Source of the DNA: Bacillota bacterium | GTDB taxonomy: Bacteria; Bacillota; Clostridia; Lachnospirales; Lachnospiraceae | NCBI GenBank assembly: GCA_023441145.1 | Contig: JAEZQN010000013.1 | Coordinates: 1 to 5,088 of the forward strand | DNA length: 5,088 nucleotides | Reading direction: 5' to 3' | In this document: positions 1 through 5,088 of the stretch, piece after piece | How positions within the stretch are numbered: position 1 is the first letter of the stretch | Layout of the letters: every line of letters begins with the position of its first letter | The notes under the pieces: generated by a model | Databases searched by the model: none | The model's input: the letters and a program-made list of their open reading frames with translations, nothing else | What the model was told of the DNA's origin: nothing | Position numbers and translations under genes: made by a program

Positions 1-10
1 GTATATGCCT

Positions 11-39
11 ATTATATCTGCTACCCTTTCTAAGGTCAA
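11..39 (-). promoter_or_regulatory. Near-consensus leftward sigma-A promoter
   Basis: On the minus strand, TTGACC (39-34, five of six to consensus) is followed by exactly 17 bases and a perfect TATAAT (16-11). This is the best-spaced promoter in the window. It lies 20 bases after the stop of the small gene and would drive a gene to the left of the window, with its start site near the window edge. That gene is not visible. Confidence 0.55.
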
Positions 40-47
40 CAAAGGGT
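23..47. repeat. Inverted repeat ACCCTTT-N11-AAAGGGT (operator or plus-strand terminator)
   Basis: A perfect 7-base inverted repeat has arms at 23-29 and 41-47. On the plus strand it is followed by TTTTT (47-51, the first T shared with the arm), so it could be a weak intrinsic terminator for a convergent gene entering from the left. On the minus strand no T-run follows, so it is a poor terminator for the operon. The -35 box of the leftward promoter (34-39) lies entirely within the loop, which equally suits a repressor or activator site. Confidence 0.4.
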
Positions 48-58
48 TTTTAGATGAC

Positions 59-250
59 TTAATGGAGTCTCCCAATTGCTTCCTCTACTCGCTGTTCAGC
101 CTCTTCTGAGGTGCTTCCACCTTGTACATAAGCGATTAAATCGTTCTTCTCCTCTTCACTTAATGCTGAGAATTTTTCCATAGCTGCAACATCCATCGCT
201 AGTTTAAATCCAAAGCCTACTGGCAAAGCACCTATATCATACACACCCAT
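59..250 (-). CDS. Small acidic protein of unknown function
   Basis: This is a 63-residue soluble protein with no signal peptide or membrane segment. It has a Gly-rich hydrophobic start (LPVGFGFKLAMD, 9-20), then AMEKFSALSEEEKNDLI (23-39), and a likely C-terminal helix (STSEEAEQRVEEAI, 46-59). I recall short clostridial hypothetical proteins with the same plan, a GFG-x-LA segment followed by an F-x-x-L-S-E-E-E-K segment, but no function for them. A strong TAGGAGG site (264-258) seven bases before the ATG supports translation despite the small size. It lies 83 bases after the fusion gene on the same strand with no intervening terminator, so it may be the last gene of the operon or have its own weak promoter. 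A role in phospholipid synthesis cannot be inferred from its residues. Confidence 0.72.
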   Translation of the reverse strand: MGVYDIGALPVGFGFKLAMDVAAMEKFSALSEEEKNDLIAYVQGGSTSEEAEQRVEEAIGRLH

Positions 251-300
251 ACTAGAACCTCCTATACATAATAAATTAAGTTTACGTATAGTATTCTCTA

Positions 301-330
301 CATTCTATGCAATTATTACTTTCATTCTAT
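301..330 (-). promoter_or_regulatory. 8-base direct repeat (ATAGAATG twice) upstream of the small gene
   Basis: In the 83-base gap before the small gene, ATAGAATG occurs on the minus strand at 330-323 and again at 308-301, with starts 22 bases apart, about two helical turns. The second copy overlaps a poor -35-like TTGCAT (312-307), which lies 16 bases from TATACG (290-285). Tandem half-sites two turns apart next to a poor -35 are typical of activator sites such as those of OmpR-type response regulators, but in AT-rich DNA the repeat may be coincidental. No terminator is visible in this gap. Confidence 0.22.
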
Positions 331-333
331 TTC

Positions 334-2358
334 TTATAGTAGAAACCGTACCCGATCCAATACCCACCCAAATAACTGGTGTACTATTTTCTTCTTAGTG
401 GACAGTTCTCCCCTTGTTATATCCTTAGGATAGGAACTATAGGTATTCATATCCTGTACCGTAGCAGCACTTTTTTCATACTCTGACATGCTTTTTCTGA
501 GCTGCCTGTTACATTCTTTACTGTCTATCACCACCATAAGCTCCGTATTAATATACATACTTCTCATATCGATATTAAAGGTTCCAATGATGGATAACTC
601 GTCGTCTATGACAATACTTTTGCCATGGTAGGATACCCCACCTTCATACTCAAGAACCTTAACTCCAGTACCTATAATATCTTCTTTATGGTTCATATAA
701 TCTACAGCGGCAAATAAATTGCCATTATTGGCGGCTGAATTGAACATGACGCTAGCCTTACTGCCCAAAGCTATTAGCTCTTCATACATTGCTTCATTAC
801 AAATCAAATAAGGCGTATGTATGGTTACATCTGCCTTTGCCTGATTTGCTAACCTCATAAGCTGTTCAAATACAATGGGTTCTTTAATCCCAGTATGAGT
901 TGGATTCTTGAGAAGATGAATCACATTAGTCTCACAAGTATTTCCTTGATAATCATAGCCCTTGTCAAATAGTTCAGGTCGATTATTTGTTAGCTCCTGA
1001 TACCTTACTTCTAATTCCTTCTTTGCACGTTTCACACTCGGATGCCATGCCAAAGAGGAATCCTCACAAAAGGTCTCACAACAATCCAAAGATGTAATTT
1101 CCTCATAATAGGTTAGAAGTTCATAAATAGAGCTGTCGATACCACCTGTATTATAAACTAAAACATCTCTATCGAAATTTTCATGACCTTCATAGCTACC
1201 TAAGAAATAGTTAAAGGTATTTCTACCTCCTAGCAAATATGCTGTATTGTCTACTAGTAGATACTTGTCATGCATCCTTCCCATAATAGATCCTGGACTT
1301 AGGAGATTTAGCTTATTGTATAGAATGATTTTTCCATTGGTATGGGTGGATAGTGCCATAAAATAAGGATTATACTCCATATTCAACCAAGAATTAAATC
1401 CATCTACAAATAGCTCTACTTTAACTCCACGGTCACAAGCATCCAACAGAGCTGCTAAAATATCTTTGCCAGCATCATCAGTGCGAATATCAAAGGTTGA
1501 GAGAATAATACTCTCCTTTGCCCCTGCTATCATCTGGAGTCTAATCTCTAGGGCATTCTCATTATCTTCAATAATAGTAGCTCGGTCACTTCCTACGGTG
1601 TCACTATAAAAATCCTCGGCATGAAAGTTCTGTTTTGTCACCTCAGATACTTTGGGAGCTGACGAGAATGGATAGATGGCTCCTACCACCACATAGACAG
1701 CAAAGCAGACTATCGTAAAACAAAATCCTCGCCTTAAATATTTATGCCTTTTCTTTCTGCTAGTAGAAAGGGCTTTCCAATCAATATCCTGCACCGCTCT
1801 TCCTGCCCGTATACAAAAGGCAATCTGAAGATAAAGTTCGATATAAGAAAATAAAGTAATTACCATGACAATCATTTCTATTAGAAGAAGGGTATTAACA
1901 ACTAGTATGGATAGCTCTGGTTTAGCAAGTAAAAGAAAACCAATTAGATACATAGTGGCCGTACAGACCTTACCGTACCTAGTAGCTCCGTCGGTCTTCC
2001 AACCATACTTCATCAGTAGCATCCCTGCCACTAACATAAATCCCTCTTTTATGAGAAATAATAGTAGTACCTTTTCCATTAGAGGGTAACGCCAGATAAA
2101 ACTTAGGGCAATCATTCCTAAGGTAACCTTATCCGCTAAGGGATCCAGTACCTTTCCTAAGTCTGTGACCATATGAAACCTTCTAGCAATTTTCCCATCA
2201 AAAAAATCTGTAACCATAGATATCCCTATGATTACAGCTGCTACATAATAATCTTTATTGGTCTGTGCCCTTACTACTAAGAAAAAATACACCAATGCTA
2301 GAGCAAGACGCAGATATCCCATAAGATTAGGAATACTAAGCCATTCTCTCTTCTTCAT
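334..2358 (-). CDS. Fusion of CDP-alcohol phosphatidyltransferase and ClsC-like PLD phospholipid synthase
   Basis: Residues 1-180 are a CDP-alcohol phosphatidyltransferase domain with about six membrane segments and the complete signature DG-x2-AR-x8-G-x3-D-x3-D: D51, D54, G55, A58, R59, G68, D72, D76. It begins with IPNLMGYLRL, as in PgsA and in mitochondrial-type cardiolipin synthases, so the product could be phosphatidylglycerophosphate, cardiolipin or another phosphatidyl alcohol. A basic linker (RKKRHKYLRR, 201-210) and a further hydrophobic segment (211-231) lead to two PLD domains: H363-K365-D370 with GGRN at 377-380, and H578-K580-D585 with GTFN at 592-595. The second half (FNSAANN at 539-545, then NIDMRSMYINTE) resembles the ClsC/YmdC branch rather than the neighbouring Cls. 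Both catalytic parts look intact. The chain ends in a basic, amphipathic-looking tail. The start has GAAAGG nine bases upstream, and the gene follows cls by 32 bases. Reaction and substrate order are not known from sequence. Confidence 0.9.
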   Translation of the reverse strand: MKKREWLSIPNLMGYLRLALALVYFFLVVRAQTNKDYYVAAVIIGISMVTDFFDGKIARRFHMVTDLGKVLDPLADKVTLGMIALSFIWRYPLMEKVLLLFLIKEGFMLVAGMLLMKYGWKTDGATRYGKVCTATMYLIGFLLLAKPELSILVVNTLLLIEMIVMVITLFSYIELYLQIAFCIRAGRAVQDIDWKALSTSRKKRHKYLRRGFCFTIVCFAVYVVVGAIYPFSSAPKVSEVTKQNFHAEDFYSDTVGSDRATIIEDNENALEIRLQMIAGAKESIILSTFDIRTDDAGKDILAALLDACDRGVKVELFVDGFNSWLNMEYNPYFMALSTHTNGKIILYNKLNLLSPGSIMGRMHDKYLLVDNTAYLLGGRNTFNYFLGSYEGHENFDRDVLVYNTGGIDSSIYELLTYYEEITSLDCCETFCEDSSLAWHPSVKRAKKELEVRYQELTNNRPELFDKGYDYQGNTCETNVIHLLKNPTHTGIKEPIVFEQLMRLANQAKADVTIHTPYLICNEAMYEELIALGSKASVMFNSAANNGNLFAAVDYMNHKEDIIGTGVKVLEYEGGVSYHGKSIVIDDELSIIGTFNIDMRSMYINTELMVVIDSKECNRQLRKSMSEYEKSAATVQDMNTYSSYPKDITRGELSTKKKIVHQLFGWVLDRVRFLL

Positions 2359-2390
2359 ATCCTGTTGCCTTTCTTCTTACACTAGGATTC

Positions 2391-3920
2391 TTATACTAAT
2401 GGAGCAAATAAACGTAACAGACACTGACTAAGTCCAAGTCTTGCAAACTTAGGCTGACTGTATTTCTCAGTTACTTCCTCACAAGCTGGAAATACGTTCA
2501 AAAAATCTTGTTTTATTGTCTGAATTGCTGAACCACCATAGAAATACGTAGCATTTTCAAAATTCAGATACATACTACGATAATCAAGGTTAATGGTTCC
2601 TACAATGGCACTTTCATCATCCGCTAAAAACTGTTTTGAATGCATAAACCCTGGTGTATACTCGTAAATCCGAACTCCCTGTTTTACAAGGCCTGCATAG
2701 TAGGAGCGTGTCATTTTATAAACTAGCTTTTTATCTGGAATGCCGGGAGTGATAATACGGACATCTACCCCACGCTTTGCAGCTAAGCCCAATTCCGCAT
2801 TCATTACTTCATCTAAAATCAAATACGGCGTGGTGATATATAAATACTTTGATGCCGTTTTTATCATATTAAGGTAGATATTTTCTGCTAAGTGTTCCTT
2901 CTTTAATGGACTATTGGCGTAAGGCTGTACATAGGTTGACTCCTTGGCCACATAGCCTGTCTCTGGAAAATACTCCACAATCTCTTGTTTTGCATCCTTC
3001 CTAGCATCCCAATTCTCTAAGAAGATGGCTGTCAAGCTTCGAACTGCATCCCCTTCTAGCTTGATTCCAGTGTCCTTCCAGTAGCCATAAGGTTTCACAA
3101 GATTAAAGTACTCATCTGCCAGATTATAGCCTCCTGTGAACCCAACTCTACCATCGATTACTGTAATTTTTCTATGATCACGATTATTCATGAAGACATT
3201 TAACACTGGAATAATGGGATTGAATACATGACACTGAATTCCCTGCTCAAGCATTCGCTTTACAAAAGGTCGGCTAATAAATCCTACACTACCAACATCA
3301 TCATAAAGTAATCGAACCTCTACCCCTTCCTTTACTTTAGCTACTAGAATCTCTTCTATGGCATGAAAAGAGGTAGAATCCTCTATGGCATGATACTCCA
3401 TAAAAATAAAATGCTTGGCCTTTTTTAGCTCCTGCTTCTGAGCCTCAATGGCTATGGATGCCTCAGAATAAAAGGTAACGTCTGTATTATCATAAACAGG
3501 ATAACCACCATACTGAGAGGCATAACCCGCCTGATTACCGACGGAAAGGTTTGTCTCCTTTAATCTATGAAGCACCTTATTATCTTGATATAAAACCTCT
3601 TGTACTCTGTCCCAAGCACCATGAAATTGCTTCTTTATCCTTCCACGAACCCCTGGCTTACCAAATAGAAAATAGAAACACACTCCCACAAAAGGAATAA
3701 CGAGGAGAAGAATCATCCATGGGGTTTTAATAGTAGAATAGTCCGATTCCGTATAGATTCGTATTACTAGAAGTACTGCTATTAACTGGGTAAACCAAGA
3801 AAAATAGATATAGTATGCATTCAATTTCCATACTTGGCCTATAATCCAAATAATCTGAATCAATACACTAAGGGCTGCAATCGCAACCCTTCCAACACTA
3901 TTATTATTCTCTTTCTTCAT
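2391..3920 (-). CDS. cls: Cardiolipin synthase, PLD superfamily, Firmicute type
   Basis: This membrane enzyme condenses two phosphatidylglycerol molecules into cardiolipin, releasing glycerol. The N-terminus carries about three hydrophobic segments (about 11-29, 36-56, 67-86); the last ends in FLFGKPG, the usual junction of the PLDc_N region with the catalytic part. Two PLD domains follow. The first HKD motif is H249-K251-D256 with the trailing GG at 263-264 and Asn266; the second is H427-K429-D434 with GT at 441-442 and Asn444. Both are complete, so the enzyme should be active. The length of 509 residues is normal for the family, and the C-terminus ends in the typical hydrophobic RLFAPLV. 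A GAGG-containing site lies 10 bases before the ATG. The gene sits between a lipoprotein and a second PLD enzyme, with gaps of 25 and 32 bases, pointing to one transcript. In enterococci, changes in Cls proteins are linked to daptomycin tolerance; nothing here shows such a change. Confidence 0.93.
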   Translation of the reverse strand: MKKENNNSVGRVAIAALSVLIQIIWIIGQVWKLNAYYIYFSWFTQLIAVLLVIRIYTESDYSTIKTPWMILLLVIPFVGVCFYFLFGKPGVRGRIKKQFHGAWDRVQEVLYQDNKVLHRLKETNLSVGNQAGYASQYGGYPVYDNTDVTFYSEASIAIEAQKQELKKAKHFIFMEYHAIEDSTSFHAIEEILVAKVKEGVEVRLLYDDVGSVGFISRPFVKRMLEQGIQCHVFNPIIPVLNVFMNNRDHRKITVIDGRVGFTGGYNLADEYFNLVKPYGYWKDTGIKLEGDAVRSLTAIFLENWDARKDAKQEIVEYFPETGYVAKESTYVQPYANSPLKKEHLAENIYLNMIKTASKYLYITTPYLILDEVMNAELGLAAKRGVDVRIITPGIPDKKLVYKMTRSYYAGLVKQGVRIYEYTPGFMHSKQFLADDESAIVGTINLDYRSMYLNFENATYFYGGSAIQTIKQDFLNVFPACEEVTEKYSQPKFARLGLSQCLLRLFAPLV

Positions 3921-3945
3921 GCTACTCTATCCTCACCTACCTGTA

Positions 3946-4470
3946 TTACTTAATCTCGTCCCCATTTTTATCGTAGAAGCTACACTTTACATCCTTAGCA
4001 ATATCACTTCCTCGAAAAATGTCTATGGCATAAATATATGGAGTCTTTTTCACCCTAACTTCTTCCTCAATTTCTCCACTTAGGTGTATCTTATCCAACT
4101 TTTCATTGGAAGATACCAAGATAAGATGGTCATCAAAATAAGCTGCTCCTATACCCTCTGCCATAGGAATTAGCTTCGATGGCACTTGGGCAAACTCCAG
4201 TACATAGCCTCCTGTAGCCGTCTTACGAAACGCTGCATAGCTATAACCACTTTCCTGATCAGTTGCACCCTTATAATAAAAGCAAACATAGTTATAATTA
4301 TTCAATACCTTTGTAGAGCAAAGGTTAACCTTATCTACCTCTAAAAACTTGGCAATCGCCTTCCCCATATCCTGGCTGTCCTCTATCGTATCCTTCCCAC
4401 AGCCTACTAGTGTAAAACTGAGCACTACGGCAAGAAGTAACATCTTTAACGTACGTTTTATAGCTTTCAT
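3946..4470 (-). CDS. Uncharacterised lipoprotein
   Basis: I do not recognise this family. The N-terminus is a clear lipoprotein signal: basic residues at 2-9 (KAIKRTLK), a hydrophobic stretch at about 10-22, then the lipobox LVGC with the modifiable Cys at 24. The mature protein of about 151 residues should therefore be lipid-anchored on the outer face of the membrane. It has no other membrane segment. The body alternates short hydrophobic and polar runs (for example YVCFYYKG at 61-68, DHLILVSS at 114-121, YIYAIDIF at 145-152), suggesting a small mostly beta-strand domain, and ends in a charged tail (YDKNGDEIK). No catalytic motif is visible. The start is supported by GGAGG (4479-4475) four bases before the ATG. 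It lies 25 bases before the cardiolipin synthase gene, so co-transcription is likely; a role in membrane-lipid sensing or in assisting the synthases is only a guess from position. Confidence 0.85.
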   Translation of the reverse strand: MKAIKRTLKMLLLAVVLSFTLVGCGKDTIEDSQDMGKAIAKFLEVDKVNLCSTKVLNNYNYVCFYYKGATDQESGYSYAAFRKTATGGYVLEFAQVPSKLIPMAEGIGAAYFDDHLILVSSNEKLDKIHLSGEIEEEVRVKKTPYIYAIDIFRGSDIAKDVKCSFYDKNGDEIK

Positions 4471-4500
4471 AAATCCTCCATATATAAACTCTTACTATTG

Positions 4501-4538
4501 TATAAATTATATTATATCCTACTTGTCAATTTTTTGAA
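4501..4538 (-). promoter_or_regulatory. Candidate sigma-A promoter for the lipoprotein/phospholipid operon
   Basis: Read leftward, TTCAAA (4538-4533) is followed after 16 bases by a perfect TATAAT (4516-4511). A second TATAAT overlaps it (4511-4506), making ATATAATATAAT. A perfect TTGACA (4529-4524) lies in the last codons of the ABC-F gene but pairs only with weaker -10 boxes (TTTATA after 17 bases, TATACA after 19). Transcription would start about 30 bases before the lipoprotein ATG. No hairpin with a T-run separates the ABC-F stop from this gene, so readthrough from upstream is also possible. The region is very AT-rich, so chance matches are a real concern. Confidence 0.42.
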
Positions 4539-5088
4539 TAGACGTTGCTATTTTCTCACAAAAGAATTCATCATGCTCTACTAGAAGCATGGTTGGTTGA
4601 TAGTTAAGGATTAGTTCCTCAATTTGCATTCTAGAAAAAACATCAATATAATTAAGAGGCTCATCCCAGATATAAAGATGTGCTTCCTGCAACAAACTTC
4701 CCGCCAAAAGGACTTTCTTCTTCTGACCTTCTGAATACTCCTCCATTTCTTTTTCAAACTGCACCCTTTCAAAATCAAGTTGTCTTAATATAGTCTTAAA
4801 CATACTGTTGCTAAGACCTAGACTCTCAATATATTGGTCCAAACTCCCTCTCAAAAACGAACTATCCTGATTGATATAGGAGATAACAAGCCCACTTGCC
4901 ACCTCTTTGCTACCACTTTCCCTTCTTAGAGCCTCATGTTCTGTTGTCTCCTTATAACAGGAGGAAAACTGATTTAACACCTGGACTCCTGGTGATGATA
5001 AAATCGCTTTAATGATACTGGATTTTCCACAGCCATTCACGCCTTGAAGAACGATTCGGTCTCCTCTCTTAAGCTCCATAGTAAGATT
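4519..5088 (-). CDS. ABC-F ATPase, Lsa/Vga/CplR-like, C-terminal nucleotide-binding domain (5' end outside window)
   Basis: ABC-F proteins are soluble ATPases with two nucleotide-binding domains and no membrane part; many bind the ribosome and displace antibiotics. Only the second domain is visible. The methionine at 5079 is probably internal: the frame stays open to the window edge (Asn-Leu-Thr before it), and the Met sits just before the Gly-Asp-Arg that precedes Walker A in this domain. Counting from that Met, Walker A is GVNGCGKSS (13-21), the Q-loop Gln is 71, the signature is YSEGQKKK (115-122), Walker B with its catalytic Glu is YIWDE (136-140), followed by PLNYID, and the switch His is 169 in EHD. 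YSEGQKKK and IWDEPLNYID are characteristic of Lsa/Vga/CplR-type resistance factors (lincosamides, streptogramin A, pleuromutilins). The chain ends 17 residues after the His, so there is no C-terminal extension. Resistance is an inference: the interdomain linker that determines drug range lies outside the window. Confidence 0.88.
   Translation of the reverse strand, partial: NLTMELKRGDRIVLQGVNGCGKSSIIKAILSSPGVQVLNQFSSCYKETTEHEALRRESGSKEVASGLVISYINQDSSFLRGSLDQYIESLGLSNSMFKTILRQLDFERVQFEKEMEEYSEGQKKKVLLAGSLLQEAHLYIWDEPLNYIDVFSRMQIEELILNYQPTMLLVEHDEFFCEKIATSIQKIDK

Noticed and set aside
23..47. Hairpin as the intrinsic terminator of the minus-strand operon
   Set aside because: On the minus strand the stem is followed by AGCAGATATAAT, not a T-run; the T-run is on the plus-strand side only.
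251..333. Terminator between the fusion gene and the small gene
   Set aside because: No GC-rich stem followed by a T-run is present on the minus strand in this gap.
1865..2089. Plus-strand open frame of 74 codons
   Set aside because: It lies wholly opposite the well-supported transferase domain and its product shows no recognisable motif; it is a shadow of the minus-strand gene.
334..3920. The two PLD genes as a recent tandem duplication
   Set aside because: Outside the HKD cores the proteins differ strongly in length, N-terminal architecture and the segment between the two HKD motifs, and no long shared DNA words were seen.
4349..4537. Plus-strand open frame of 62 codons across the lipoprotein signal peptide and the AT-rich gap
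   Set aside because: It overlaps the start of the lipoprotein gene, its promoter region and the ABC-F stop, and its translation is a low-complexity run typical of AT-rich antisense DNA.
5077..5079. ATG at 5079 as the true start of a short, single-domain ATPase
   Set aside because: The frame is open through 5088, and the Met sits where ABC-F second domains normally run on from the linker, immediately before the GDR and Walker A. A partial gene is far more likely than a one-domain protein.
1..5088. CRISPR array, tRNA, rRNA or insertion sequence
   Set aside because: No regularly spaced repeats, no tRNA-like cloverleaf and no transposase-like frame were seen; nearly all the sequence is occupied by the five genes.

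Overview
The window looks like a chromosomal segment of a low-GC Gram-positive anaerobe, probably a Clostridia/Lachnospiraceae-type Firmicute. The base composition is AT-rich, the ribosome binding sites are GGAGG-like, there is a lipobox lipoprotein, an ABC-F protein of the Lsa/Vga/CplR style, and a cardiolipin synthase of Firmicute architecture. The assignment rests on protein character only; no rRNA or other taxonomic marker is present. All five genes lie on the minus strand and are read from right to left. No stretch longer than about 90 bases lacks a gene.

Layout in order of transcription: (1) 5088-4519, the C-terminal ATPase domain of an ABC-F protein, cut by the window edge. (2) 4470-3946, an unrecognised lipoprotein, with a likely promoter inside the 3' end of the ABC-F gene and the short AT-rich gap after it. 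(3) 3920-2391, a three-membrane-segment cardiolipin synthase with two intact HKD motifs. (4) 2358-334, the most unusual gene: a 674-residue fusion of a complete CDP-alcohol phosphatidyltransferase domain to a complete two-HKD phospholipase-D-type synthase, joined by a basic linker and an extra membrane segment. (5) 250-59, a small acidic conserved-type protein of unknown role, after an 83-base gap. Beyond it, at 11-39, is a near-consensus leftward promoter whose -35 box lies inside an inverted repeat.

Genes 2 to 4 are separated by only 25 and 32 bases and look like one operon devoted to anionic phospholipids. By family knowledge, a CDP-alcohol phosphatidyltransferase makes phosphatidylglycerophosphate, or in some subfamilies cardiolipin or another phosphatidyl alcohol, from CDP-diacylglycerol. 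PLD-type synthases condense phosphatidylglycerol into cardiolipin or exchange phospholipid head groups. The fusion therefore carries two lipid-synthesis chemistries in one chain, next to a stand-alone cardiolipin synthase from a different PLD branch and a lipoprotein that may act at the outer membrane face. The membrane-segment count predicts that the fusion's PLD half may face outward while its transferase half faces the cytoplasm. That is an inference from hydropathy and charge and is the point most worth testing.
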